From positions 124,001-188,000 of the forward strand of contig CAVOLQ010000001.1 of assembly GCA_963696875.1 (NCBI GenBank): a stretch of DNA of 64,000 bases. The letters run 5' to 3'. A program made the translations under genes and the position numbers. Source of the DNA: Albibacterium sp963696875. Lineage in GTDB: Bacteria > Bacteroidota > Bacteroidia > Sphingobacteriales > Sphingobacteriaceae. The notes under the pieces were generated by a model. It did no database searches and was not told where the DNA came from. It saw nothing but the letters and a program-made list of their open reading frames with translations. This document shows, piece after piece, positions 46,226-55,158 of the stretch. The first letter of the stretch is position 1. The number at the start of each line of letters is the position of its first letter.

Positions 46226-47362
46226 ATGCGATTTGTCGTTTTCGTATTCATAATGTTCCTTTTGATGACCGCTTGCCACCAAGCATCTTCTGAAAATACA
46301 TATTTTCCAATACCGAACAAGAAGCTGGAGATCGTTAATTCCGAGTCTCAATCTTTCATGGTCGATACGGTGGTTTCTGGATTGGACCGACCATGGAGTA
46401 TGGCTTTTTTGCCTAATAAAACAGTTTTAATAACTGAACGGAAAGGAAATTTAGTAGTCGTATCACAAGGTATGATGCAAGATAAATCGATAGGAGGAAA
46501 TATACCAAAGAGTTTGAGAGATATTAAACTCCATCCTAACTATGAAGAAAATGGTTGGATATATCTCTCCTATTACATTGAACCTAAGGATAAAAGTGGT
46601 GGACAAACAGCTCTTATGAGAGGTAGGTTAGCGAACGGGGAGTTAATTGATGAGGAAATTTTGTATACGACTGGATCATTCCGCGAAAATGGAGAATGGT
46701 ATGGAAGTAAAATAGCATTTGATCGTGAAGGTTATCTTTTTTTTACGGTAGGAATTCGTGGTAAGAGGATGAACGCACAAGATTTATCCCATCCTTCGGG
46801 AAAGACAATGCGTTTTAATGATGATGGTACTATTCCGCAGGACAATCCCTTTTTTAATAGAGTGGATGCATTGCCAGAAATATATACTTATGGGCATCGG
46901 ATGCATGAAGGCTTAGTTTGCGATCCTGAAACGGGCATAGTATGGTCTACCGAATTTGGAGAGTTGGGTGGAGACGAATTAAATATCATTAAGCGCGGGT
47001 CAAACTACGGATGGCCTGAAGTTACCTACAGTTTGGAATATAATGGAGAGATAATTTCTAAAGATTCTCTTAGGGACGATGTTGAGCCTCCTGTGCATCA
47101 TTTTAAGAGCGCTCCCTCAGATTTGGACTTTGTTTATGGAGATCGGTACCCTGGCTGGGATAAAAATTTATTTATAGGCTCTCTCGTAAAAGGACAAATA
47201 ATGCGTTTTGTTATGAAGGGGAATGCATTTATCAAGAAAGAGGTGCTTCTGCAAAATATAGGAAGAGTAAGGGACGTGAAATTTGCGCCCGATAATTTTT
47301 TATATGTACTGGTTGAGGATGCTGGCATATTAGTGAGATTGATTCCGGTGAATGAAAAATAA
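46226..47362 (+). CDS. PQQ-dependent aldose sugar dehydrogenase lipoprotein
   Basis: 378 residues. The lipobox is LMTAC. A soluble glucose/aldose sugar dehydrogenase-type beta-propeller (YliI/Asd group) is visible from about residue 45: SGLDRPWSMAFLPNKTVLIT, ERKGNLVVV, RDIKLHPNYEENGWIYLSYY, GSKIAFDREGYLFFTVG, LPEIYTYGHRMHEGLV, GDELNIIKRGSNYGWPEVTY. These proteins use PQQ to oxidise aldoses at C1 to the lactone. No cytochrome domain is present, so it needs a partner acceptor such as the dehydrogenase-cytochrome at 41646. It lies between two amidohydrolase genes, 14 and 44 bp from each, in one transcript. Confidence 0.9.
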   Translation: MRFVVFVFIMFLLMTACHQASSENTYFPIPNKKLEIVNSESQSFMVDTVVSGLDRPWSMAFLPNKTVLITERKGNLVVVSQGMMQDKSIGGNIPKSLRDIKLHPNYEENGWIYLSYYIEPKDKSGGQTALMRGRLANGELIDEEILYTTGSFRENGEWYGSKIAFDREGYLFFTVGIRGKRMNAQDLSHPSGKTMRFNDDGTIPQDNPFFNRVDALPEIYTYGHRMHEGLVCDPETGIVWSTEFGELGGDELNIIKRGSNYGWPEVTYSLEYNGEIISKDSLRDDVEPPVHHFKSAPSDLDFVYGDRYPGWDKNLFIGSLVKGQIMRFVMKGNAFIKKEVLLQNIGRVRDVKFAPDNFLYVLVEDAGILVRLIPVNEK

Positions 47363-47406
47363 AGTCGAATTTCTGATGGAGTTCACCAAAAGTTAAAATA
47401 TAAATT

Positions 47407-48684
47407 ATGAATGCAGTTTATTTAGAAAATAAGGCTCTTTTTAAGAATAATGGAGTCACCTTCAAATTTCGAGTTTGTCTTTTTATCTTGACGATGCTCA
47501 TGTCATATACGGTAAACGCTCAAGAAATTGATCTTTTATTAAAGGGTGGTCATGTGATCGATCCCAGAAATAACATCGATCAGCAAATGGATATTGCGAT
47601 TAAAGAAGGCAAGATTTTTAAAATAGCAGCAGATATCCCTGCAAATAATGCTAAAAAGGTAGTTGATGTAAACGGGTTATATGTTGCTCCGGGATTGATC
47701 GATATTCATACCCACGTTTTTGTCGGTAGCGAAGATGGATTCGCGAACGGTTTCTCGAGCGTGTCACCTGATGATTTCACTTTCAAATCCGGGGTTACAA
47801 CAGTAGTTGATGCAGGGACTTCCGGATGGAGAAACTTCCCCCTTTTTAAACAACAGGTTATTGACAGATCCCAAACGCGAGTGTTGGCGTTCCTAAATAT
47901 TTTCGGTTCTGGATTTAGTTCTGGTTCTGCAATAGAACCAAGTATGGACGAAGCAGATCCTGGGAAGACGGCAGATGCGATTCGAAAGTATCCAGACTTT
48001 CTAGTGGGTGCCAGGATTGGACATTACAGTGGGAAAGATTGGACTCCGTTTGACCGAGCTTTGGAAGCAGCAAGACTATCCAACACTCCTTTGCTAGTGG
48101 AATGTCATTTACCAGAATATACTTTAGAAGATCAGTTAAATAGAATGCGTGCAGGTGATATTATTACCCATGCTTTTGAGAATGTGTCCGAGCGTATGCC
48201 CGTGGTAGATGGACAAGGAATTGTTAGGCCTTTTGTTCTTGAAGCACAAGCTAGGGGCGTATTGTTCGATGTAGGTCATGGAGGAGCTGGATTTTGGTTT
48301 AATCAGGCTATTCCAGCATTGAAGCAAGGCTTATTTCCTAACTCCTTTGGAACAGATTTGCATCGATTTAGTATGAATGCAGGAATGAAAAGTATGCTAA
48401 ATATCATGTCCAAATACCTAAATATGGGGATGAGCATTCAAGATGTTGTATCACGTGGCTCATGGTACGCTGCAAAGTCGATTAAAAGAGAAGATTTAGG
48501 AAATTTGAGTGAAGGAGCTGTAGCGGATATTGCTGTGTTAAGCCTATTGCAAGGCAAATTCGGATTTGTAGATGCAGGTAGGTCAAGAATTGACGGAGGC
48601 CATAAATTAGAGTCCGAGTTAACAATTAGGGCCGGTAGAGTTGTGTGGGATCTGAACGGTATTTCCTCCACCCCGTATGAATAA
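47407..48684 (+). CDS. Exported amidohydrolase/deacetylase family metallohydrolase, paralogue 2 (Lys-to-Arg at the metal bridge)
   Basis: 425 residues with a signal sequence ending in TVNAQ. Same family and layout as paralogue 1: LLKGGHVIDPRNNIDQQMDI, HTH in GLIDIHTHVF, ITHAFEN, GTDLHRFSMNAG and the C-terminal LNGISS. The bridging metal-ligand lysine seen in paralogues 1 and 3 (VGIKSAH, VGVKLAH) is arginine here: VGARIGHYSG, codon AGG at 48013-48015. The next ligand position reads VECH instead of VDFG. The active centre is therefore altered: it may bind one metal, use another substrate or be inactive. It lies 44 bp after the aldose dehydrogenase and 49 bp before the PLP enzyme gene. Confidence 0.87.
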   Translation: MNAVYLENKALFKNNGVTFKFRVCLFILTMLMSYTVNAQEIDLLLKGGHVIDPRNNIDQQMDIAIKEGKIFKIAADIPANNAKKVVDVNGLYVAPGLIDIHTHVFVGSEDGFANGFSSVSPDDFTFKSGVTTVVDAGTSGWRNFPLFKQQVIDRSQTRVLAFLNIFGSGFSSGSAIEPSMDEADPGKTADAIRKYPDFLVGARIGHYSGKDWTPFDRALEAARLSNTPLLVECHLPEYTLEDQLNRMRAGDIITHAFENVSERMPVVDGQGIVRPFVLEAQARGVLFDVGHGGAGFWFNQAIPALKQGLFPNSFGTDLHRFSMNAGMKSMLNIMSKYLNMGMSIQDVVSRGSWYAAKSIKREDLGNLSEGAVADIAVLSLLQGKFGFVDAGRSRIDGGHKLESELTIRAGRVVWDLNGISSTPYE

Positions 48685-48733
48685 TGAGCTATTAATTAAT
48701 AAAATATGTTACACTTAAAACACAGGGAAAAGA

Positions 48734-50362
48734 ATGAAACGTAGAAATTTATTAAAAGGTTTGGCGCTTCTTCCGCTTGCGGGAGGTGTTCTTTCGAGGG
48801 TGCCAGCCACGGCTGCGCCGACGAACAGTGCCGCGAATCTGAGCAGTGCTCTTCAGAACGGGTCCAATATTTTCCGTTCACTTGGCGTTGAACCTTTGAT
48901 CAACTGCCGAGGGACGTTTACCATTATCGGTGGCTCTCTGGAGCGCCCAGCGGTGCGTGCGGCCATGGAGGCAGGTGCGCATAATTTTGTTCAGTACGAT
49001 GAACTGGCCGACGGTATAGGCCAGCGCCTGGCAGATCTCACCAAAACGGAATGGGGTATGGTCTCTGCCGGATGCGCGGCAGGGCTCAAGCACATTACTG
49101 CCGCTTGCGTGACCGGCGGGAATCCCGAGAGGCTGATCAAAATCCCTGACCTTACGGGTTTCGAAAAGAGCGAAGTGATCATCCCTCGGTATTCCCGTAA
49201 TGTGTATGACCATGCCATCCGGAACATTGGCGTCACGATCATCAACGTGGCCAACCCCGAGGAGCTGCGGAAGGCGATCGGCCCGAAGACTGCCATGATC
49301 TATCTTACAACCGGGCGGGCATCGTCCACCGGTCAGCCGTTTTCGTTGGAAGTAATTGCCGAAATCGCCAAACCTCATAAAATACCTATTTTGATCGATG
49401 CTGCGGCTGAGAACCTTACAGTTCCGCCGGTGCATTTGGCCCGTGGCGCGGACATCGTTGCTTATAGCGGCGGAAAAGCGCTATGCGGCCCGCAATGCGC
49501 CGGCCTGATGCTTGGTAACAAGGACATCCTGATGTCGGCCTGGCAGGCCAGTTCGCCGCACCACGGTCCCGGGCGGGACAACAAAGTGGGCCGGGAGGAG
49601 ATGTTGGGAATGCTGGCCGCCGTTGAGGACTGGATCGAACGCGACCACGAGGGTGAATGGAAGCGGTGGCTTTCCTGGTTGGATACCATTTCCAAGAAGG
49701 TCACGACTGTGCAAGGGGTGAAGGCGGTCGTACATGAGCCTACCGACCTGTCGAACAAGTCGCCAGTACTGAACATCATCTGGGATCCGGCCAAGCTGCA
49801 CATCACGGGCGATGAAGTTGCCGAGGAAGTGGGAAGAAACAAGCCGCGGATCGCACTGGGCAGCCGCACTGAAAGTGATGGCACCACTTCGATCAACATT
49901 ACCACCGGGCAGATGCAACCGGGCGAGGAAAAGATTGTTGCGGATCGTATTTACGGCATCCTTTCGCAGAAACGCAGTCCGAAAAGTACGGCTATGCAGG
50001 CCCCTTCGGCCAATCTCGGCGGCCGATGGGATTTGGATGTCCGTTTCTTCAGCAGTACGAGCAAACATGAATTTAATATCGAACAGGACGGAAACTGGAT
50101 CGGTGGCACGCATAAGGGGGATCTGGATATCCGTGATATGGTCGGTACGCTAGAGGGTGACAAGATCACGCTCCGCAGTTCCAAGCCCATGATCGGCAAT
50201 AGCCTGAGCTTTATTTTCTCGGGCACTGTAAAAGGCGATACGATGTCTGGCGATATCCACATGGGGGAATATAGGACAGCCAAGTTCACGGCAACACGTA
50301 ACACGGCCATGCCGACACGTCAAAAAGTTGTCGTACCTGGAGGCCCGCCATTGGCGACATAA
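48734..50362 (+). CDS. Tat-exported SelA-like PLP-dependent enzyme with C-terminal beta domain, GC-rich and probably foreign
   Basis: 542 residues. The twin-arginine signal MKRRNLLKGLALLPLAGG is followed by the SelA-like fold-type I domain (about 50-415). PLP Asp222 (LIDAAAE) and Schiff-base Lys248 (AYSGGKALCGPQ) are present, so catalysis is plausible. Relatives include D-glucosaminate-6-phosphate ammonia-lyase (DgaE), often encoded beside amidohydrolases like those here. Residues 428-524 are an extra beta-rich domain (NIEQDGNWIGGTHKGDL, FSGTVKGDTMSGDIHMGEY) seen on exported hydrolases. Base composition is far above the neighbours (hand counts 39/60, 35/60 and 31/60 GC on lines from 49441, 49621 and 50221, against 17/60 at 50521), so recent transfer is likely. 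Confidence 0.85.
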   Translation: MKRRNLLKGLALLPLAGGVLSRVPATAAPTNSAANLSSALQNGSNIFRSLGVEPLINCRGTFTIIGGSLERPAVRAAMEAGAHNFVQYDELADGIGQRLADLTKTEWGMVSAGCAAGLKHITAACVTGGNPERLIKIPDLTGFEKSEVIIPRYSRNVYDHAIRNIGVTIINVANPEELRKAIGPKTAMIYLTTGRASSTGQPFSLEVIAEIAKPHKIPILIDAAAENLTVPPVHLARGADIVAYSGGKALCGPQCAGLMLGNKDILMSAWQASSPHHGPGRDNKVGREEMLGMLAAVEDWIERDHEGEWKRWLSWLDTISKKVTTVQGVKAVVHEPTDLSNKSPVLNIIWDPAKLHITGDEVAEEVGRNKPRIALGSRTESDGTTSINITTGQMQPGEEKIVADRIYGILSQKRSPKSTAMQAPSANLGGRWDLDVRFFSSTSKHEFNIEQDGNWIGGTHKGDLDIRDMVGTLEGDKITLRSSKPMIGNSLSFIFSGTVKGDTMSGDIHMGEYRTAKFTATRNTAMPTRQKVVVPGGPPLAT

Positions 50363-50374
50363 AAAACAAAAAGG

Positions 50375-50414
50375 ATGGAAGCGTTGTATTAATTTATTAA
50401 TGTAACGTTTCCAT
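50375..50414 (+). terminator. Putative terminator hairpin after the PLP enzyme gene
   Basis: An 11-bp stem (50375-50385 with 50404-50414, one G-U pair) encloses an 18-nt AT loop that is itself partly self-complementary. It begins 13 bp after the stop at 50362. The T-tract behind it is weak. It marks the return to host-like base composition. Confidence 0.5.
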
Positions 50415-50506
50415 TTAGTTGCAATTTATAATATGAACTTTATAAATTTATTATACAGTAACTGGCTCATGCACTGCTATGTATAAAAACTTTGAAACTA
50501 TTTAAT

Positions 50507-51835
50507 ATGATAAGAATTATTACTAGCATTATACTTATTTTCATTTTGAATGCTTGTCAATCGACCAATCGAAATTATGAAGCATTTTTTAAGAATGGGC
50601 TTTTATATTCCCGTGCCGAAGGAATGCTAACAGACGTTATTACTCATGATGTTTTCTCACCCCCGGTAGCCAGTCGCATTTACGCCTATGCTAATTTAGC
50701 AGCATATGAGGTAATAGCAAGTGGATCGAAGCAATTTGGTTCCTTAAATGGTATACTAAAACAGTTCGAGCCCATCCCTTTACCCGAACAGCCTATTAAT
50801 ATTGAATTAACTTCCCTTTTGGCATTTGCAAATGTTGGCCAAGCACTAACTTTCTCTAAAGATTCTACTCAAAAAATAATCAATCACTTTTTACAATTGG
50901 CTAAAGATCATGAGATGCCCACCGAACTAATGAACAATTCTATAGACTATGCTAAGGTGGTGAGTGGTCACGTGCTGAAATGGAGCGAAATAGATAATTA
51001 TAAACAGACTCGATCTGCGATAAAGTACTCAGTTAGTAATACAGACGGAGGTAGATGGGTACCTACCCCACCTGCGTACATGCCAGCTATTGAGCCCAGC
51101 TGGATGGATATTAGTGCGGTTATTCTTGATTCCGCAAATCAGTTTTTACCAGAGCCCCCTTCAGAATTTGCAGAAAAAGAGGATAGTGATTTCTATCAAT
51201 TAGCCTTTGAGGTATATAATACAGGAAATAATCTAACAACAGAGGAAAAAGCAATAGCTGACTTTTGGGATTGCAATGCCTATAAAATAAATACCATGGG
51301 GCATATGATGTTTGCCACAAAAGCAATGACACCAGGCGGGCATTGGATGGGGATAACAGGAATCGTTTCTCAGAGTAAAAATGCAGATTTCGAAACAACG
51401 GTATTTGCTTACACTGGCGTCTCTTTTGCTGTTATGGATGCCTTTATAGCTTGTTGGAATACTAAATTTCACTATAACTTACTTCGTCCAGAAACATATA
51501 TTAATCTATATATCGACAATGCCTGGCAACCCTATTTGCAAACTCCTCCATTTCCAGAGTATACAAGTGGCCACTCGATCGTTTCTAATGCTTCGGCCAC
51601 CGTATTAACCCACATATTTGGAAAAAATACAGCATTTGTTGATAGTACAGAACGACGCTGGGGTTGGCCAGATAGAGAATTTGAAAGTGTAAAGGCGGCT
51701 GCAAATGAAGCTGCAGAAAGTCGAATATACGGAGGTATTCATTATAGAGAAGCCGTTAACGCTGGCCTGATAGAAGGTGAAAAAATAGGTGATCTCATTT
51801 TTTACAAATTGCAAACTGCTAAAATAGAGCTTTAA
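50507..51835 (+). CDS. Vanadium-dependent haloperoxidase-like (PAP2 fold) lipoprotein
   Basis: 442 residues from ATG 50507; a TTG at 50492 would add five residues and is less likely. A lipoprotein signal ends in ILNAC. The vanadate pocket of the haloperoxidase/PAP2 superfamily is complete: Lys320 and Arg327 in KFHYNLLRP, Ser354-Gly355-His356 in PEYTSGHS, Arg406 and His412 in SRIYGGIHY. The spacing of Lys and Arg (seven residues) equals that of known vanadium chloroperoxidases. The protein may oxidise halides or dephosphorylate a substrate; sequence alone cannot separate these. It stands alone between the PLP enzyme and the second susC block, with its own upstream gap. Confidence 0.88.
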   Translation: MIRIITSIILIFILNACQSTNRNYEAFFKNGLLYSRAEGMLTDVITHDVFSPPVASRIYAYANLAAYEVIASGSKQFGSLNGILKQFEPIPLPEQPINIELTSLLAFANVGQALTFSKDSTQKIINHFLQLAKDHEMPTELMNNSIDYAKVVSGHVLKWSEIDNYKQTRSAIKYSVSNTDGGRWVPTPPAYMPAIEPSWMDISAVILDSANQFLPEPPSEFAEKEDSDFYQLAFEVYNTGNNLTTEEKAIADFWDCNAYKINTMGHMMFATKAMTPGGHWMGITGIVSQSKNADFETTVFAYTGVSFAVMDAFIACWNTKFHYNLLRPETYINLYIDNAWQPYLQTPPFPEYTSGHSIVSNASATVLTHIFGKNTAFVDSTERRWGWPDREFESVKAAANEAAESRIYGGIHYREAVNAGLIEGEKIGDLIFYKLQTAKIEL

Positions 51836-51980
51836 GGACAAAGGTTTATAAGGCATTATTATAATATCATGATTGAAAATCATTCACCATAAATACCGCA
51901 CGGGAAACTTATCCATCGTTACGATTGATAATCGATGGCATTTAATTTTAAAAGCATTTTTATAATTTAAATTAAGAAAT

Positions 51981-54900
51981 ATGATATTTTTTACTTTTAG
52001 CGCAAACGATAGGCCGGGTTGTCTATCATTGCTTCAGTTCAAGTTGCTGTTTAAACCTCTTGCAAGCTTAATATTATTATTTATTCTCATTTCAGTAAGT
52101 CTGCCTGCTCTTTCTTTTACATTGAAAACGCATGAAAAAAATAATACAACGAAGTTAACTGATAAGGCCGTTCAACATGTAGTGAGAGGGCGGGTAACGA
52201 ATGTAGACGGAACTGGCCTTTCCGGTGTAAGCATTAAAGTAAAGGGAACTTCTGACGGTACTTCAACTGATACGAATGGACAATACGCAATTACCGTACC
52301 CGAAGGCCAAAATATTTTGGTCTTCAGCTATGTTGGTTTTGTTTCCATAGAAGAAACTATTGATGGTCGTACAACAATTGACGTGGTATTCTCCGAAGAG
52401 TCGACAGCGTTAAATGAGGTGGTAGTAACCGCTCTCGGAATTACCAGAGATGTGAAGTCCTTAACCTATGCAGCTCAAAATATAAAAGGCGATCAATTAA
52501 ATGAAGCGAAGGAAGTGAATATCGTAAACTCTCTCCAAGGGAAAGTAGCCGGAGTCACCATTACTAGAAATGCTAATGGGCCAGGCGGCGATGCTAAAGT
52601 ATTAATAAGAGGTAACCGCTCAATTACTGGCAACAATCAACCACTTTATGTAATTGATGGGGTGCCATTATCGGGTAGTGTCAGTATGTTGAATTCAGAC
52701 GATGTCGAAAGTATGACCATTTTGAAAGGTCCTTCCGCCGCTGCACTTTATGGTAGTCAAGGCCAAAATGGTGCGATCGTTATTACAACAAAAAGAGGAA
52801 AAGTTGGAGAGTTAACTGTAAATTATAATGGAGGCTTTACGTTTGAAAATGCGGCGGTTTTACCTGAATTGCAATATGAGTATGGACAAGGTGATGCCGG
52901 AGTATATAGTGCAAGTTCAGAGCATAGTTGGGGGCCAAAAGCTGTTGGACAACCGGTTACTTTATGGAATGGACATACTGTACCCTTAGAGGGACAGCCA
53001 GGCCGCTTAAAAGATTTTTTTAGAACGGCCCATACAGTGAATAATTCATTGAGCATTAATGGAGGAAGTGAAAAAATGCAAACATATTTTTCATATGCAA
53101 ACACCACTGCCCAGGGAATTATGCGTAATAATGATCTTAATAGACATAATATTGATTTAAAAATCGATAATAACCTCACTTCTAAACTCTCTTTTTTCAC
53201 CAAATTAACTTACATCTATGAAGATGTAGATAATCGCTTGCAGCCAGGAGAGGGAGGTACTTATGCTTTACCCTCTATGTTTCGATCTCCAACTTCAATA
53301 CCTACAAGTGAAATGCGCGAGTACTCATTTATCGATGAAACCGGGACAGAAAAACAAAGCTATTGGAAGCCTGGCTCTTCTATTTTATTAAACCCGTACT
53401 GGGCCCTAAATAGAATTACTTATTTCCAAAAGAAAGATCGTGTTTTGGGCTTACTTTCTGCAAAATACCAGTTTACTGACTGGCTAGATCTCCAGGTTCG
53501 GGGAAGTATTGATAAAACCATTCAAAAGAATGATAATAAGATTTATGCGGATAACTATTTTAGTTTAGTAGGTTCCACTTATAATTATTCGGGAAGTGGA
53601 AGTCAAGGTACGAACGTAGATGCTCTATTATCTTTTAAGAGAGACTTATCCAATAAATTTAATTTGACCGGGAATATAGGAGCTGCACTTCAACAAGGAA
53701 ATTATGAAGGTTTTAATGGCAATGCTAACGGATTGAACAAGGCTAATTTCTTTTTCATGAATAATTCCAAGAATCCTTCTATAACCAACTTCGCACAAAA
53801 ATCACCACAAGTGCAATCGTTGTATGCGACAGCAACTTTTGCATATAATAGTTACTTGTATTTAGATGCTACTGCTAGAAACGACTGGTCATCTGCGCTT
53901 CCAAAAGATAATCAGTCTTATTTTTATCCTTCCGTAGGTTTATCTGCAATAATTTCTGATATGCTGAACCTGCCTTCATGGGTTTCTTACGGTAAAGCCA
54001 GAATAACTGTCGCCAATTCCGGCTATGGAGGCCAAGAATACTTGGATAGGAATTATTATACAGTAGGTGCGGGCGGTGCTATTATCACACCTTCAACTCA
54101 GTCTTTAGGTAATTATAAGCCAGAGCTGACAACGGCTTTTGAGGCGGGTCTCGATTGGCAATTTTTAAATAATAGATTAGGATTTAGTTTAACGTATTAT
54201 GATACTAAAACCAAAAACCAACTTTTGTTAATCGGTGCGCCATCGGCATCTTTGTTTGACAGAAAATATATCAACGCAGGTTTGATTAAGAATAATGGGA
54301 TTGAGCTTGTAGGTAACCTTACCCCTATAAGAACAGAGAGTTTTTCATGGAATGCTGCGGTGAATTATTCAAAGAACAATAATAAAATAGTCAGATTGAC
54401 TGAAGAGGTAAAATCAGCTATTCTTGTGGATGATAGGGCTGCACAAATAAGAGCGGATGAAGGCGGAAGTTTTGGAGACATGTACGTTAAAGATTGGAAA
54501 AAAGATAGTCAAGGTAGGAGATTAGTAGATGATACAGGTGCGCCAATTTTAACTTCGGACAGAAATGTTTTCTTAGGGAATTATAACCCTGATTATATGC
54601 TAGGAGTGTCAAACTCTTTTACATATTCAAATTTCTCTCTAAATTTTCTAATTGATTATAGAAATGGAGGCTACGTAATTTCCGGAACGCAGGCTTTAAT
54701 TGATGCAGATGGGCATTCGTTAAGGTCATTAGAAGGACGAGAGAACGGACTTATACTTGATGCGGTTACAGTCGATGGCGTCAAGAATACCAAGAGTATT
54801 TCCGCCCAAAAATATTGGAGCGCAATTGGAGATCGATATCCTACAGGAGGTTTATATGCTTATTCGGCAACAAATTTAAGACTAAGAGAATTGGTCCTAG

Positions 54901-55106
54901 GATATAGGATTCCCAGTAAAATATTAAGTACTACGAGTTTTATTAAAGATGCAAAAGTGTCTGTCGTGGGAAGAAACCTTTTCTTCTTTCATAAATCGGC
55001 GCCAATTGATCCTGAAATAACTTTGGGGTTAAACGGAGGCGGACTAGAATATGGCGCCTTACCTTCTACTCGAATAATAGGGTTAAATCTTAATATAGTA
55101 TTTTAA
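51981..55106 (+). CDS. SusC/RagA-family TonB-linked outer membrane transporter without STN domain
   Basis: 1041 residues. A signal-like hydrophobic stretch (LASLILLFILISVSLPALSF) follows an N-terminal extension. There is no STN domain. The protein goes directly to the carboxypeptidase-like domain (about 65-145, HVVRGRVTNVDGTGLSGVSI), plug (EVVVTALGITRDVKSL, KVLIRGNRSITGNNQPLYVI, GPSAAALYGSQGQNGAIVIT) and barrel. It is a close paralogue of the SusC at 36670 through plug and barrel. Lacking STN, it should import without signalling to a FecR, and no sigma/fecR pair precedes it. It may therefore depend on the sigma factor at 34749 or be controlled separately. Confidence 0.94.
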   Translation: MIFFTFSANDRPGCLSLLQFKLLFKPLASLILLFILISVSLPALSFTLKTHEKNNTTKLTDKAVQHVVRGRVTNVDGTGLSGVSIKVKGTSDGTSTDTNGQYAITVPEGQNILVFSYVGFVSIEETIDGRTTIDVVFSEESTALNEVVVTALGITRDVKSLTYAAQNIKGDQLNEAKEVNIVNSLQGKVAGVTITRNANGPGGDAKVLIRGNRSITGNNQPLYVIDGVPLSGSVSMLNSDDVESMTILKGPSAAALYGSQGQNGAIVITTKRGKVGELTVNYNGGFTFENAAVLPELQYEYGQGDAGVYSASSEHSWGPKAVGQPVTLWNGHTVPLEGQPGRLKDFFRTAHTVNNSLSINGGSEKMQTYFSYANTTAQGIMRNNDLNRHNIDLKIDNNLTSKLSFFTKLTYIYEDVDNRLQPGEGGTYALPSMFRSPTSIPTSEMREYSFIDETGTEKQSYWKPGSSILLNPYWALNRITYFQKKDRVLGLLSAKYQFTDWLDLQVRGSIDKTIQKNDNKIYADNYFSLVGSTYNYSGSGSQGTNVDALLSFKRDLSNKFNLTGNIGAALQQGNYEGFNGNANGLNKANFFFMNNSKNPSITNFAQKSPQVQSLYATATFAYNSYLYLDATARNDWSSALPKDNQSYFYPSVGLSAIISDMLNLPSWVSYGKARITVANSGYGGQEYLDRNYYTVGAGGAIITPSTQSLGNYKPELTTAFEAGLDWQFLNNRLGFSLTYYDTKTKNQLLLIGAPSASLFDRKYINAGLIKNNGIELVGNLTPIRTESFSWNAAVNYSKNNNKIVRLTEEVKSAILVDDRAAQIRADEGGSFGDMYVKDWKKDSQGRRLVDDTGAPILTSDRNVFLGNYNPDYMLGVSNSFTYSNFSLNFLIDYRNGGYVISGTQALIDADGHSLRSLEGRENGLILDAVTVDGVKNTKSISAQKYWSAIGDRYPTGGLYAYSATNLRLRELVLGYRIPSKILSTTSFIKDAKVSVVGRNLFFFHKSAPIDPEITLGLNGGGLEYGALPSTRIIGLNLNIVF

Positions 55107-55158
55107 TCGACTATTAATAGTTGAGGATAAGAATTTAAAATAATTAAAAACGTAGATA

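Noticed and set aside
44919..48684. Reading the amidohydrolases as dihydroorotases
   Set aside because: They share the superfamily, but the signal peptides, the GGHVIDP opening and the neighbouring sugar genes fit the EF_0837-type deacetylase group instead.
48878..50310. Several long antisense open frames (up to about 210 codons) inside the PLP enzyme gene
   Set aside because: High GC lowers the number of stop codons. The frames have no recognisable protein features and lie wholly opposite an intact gene.
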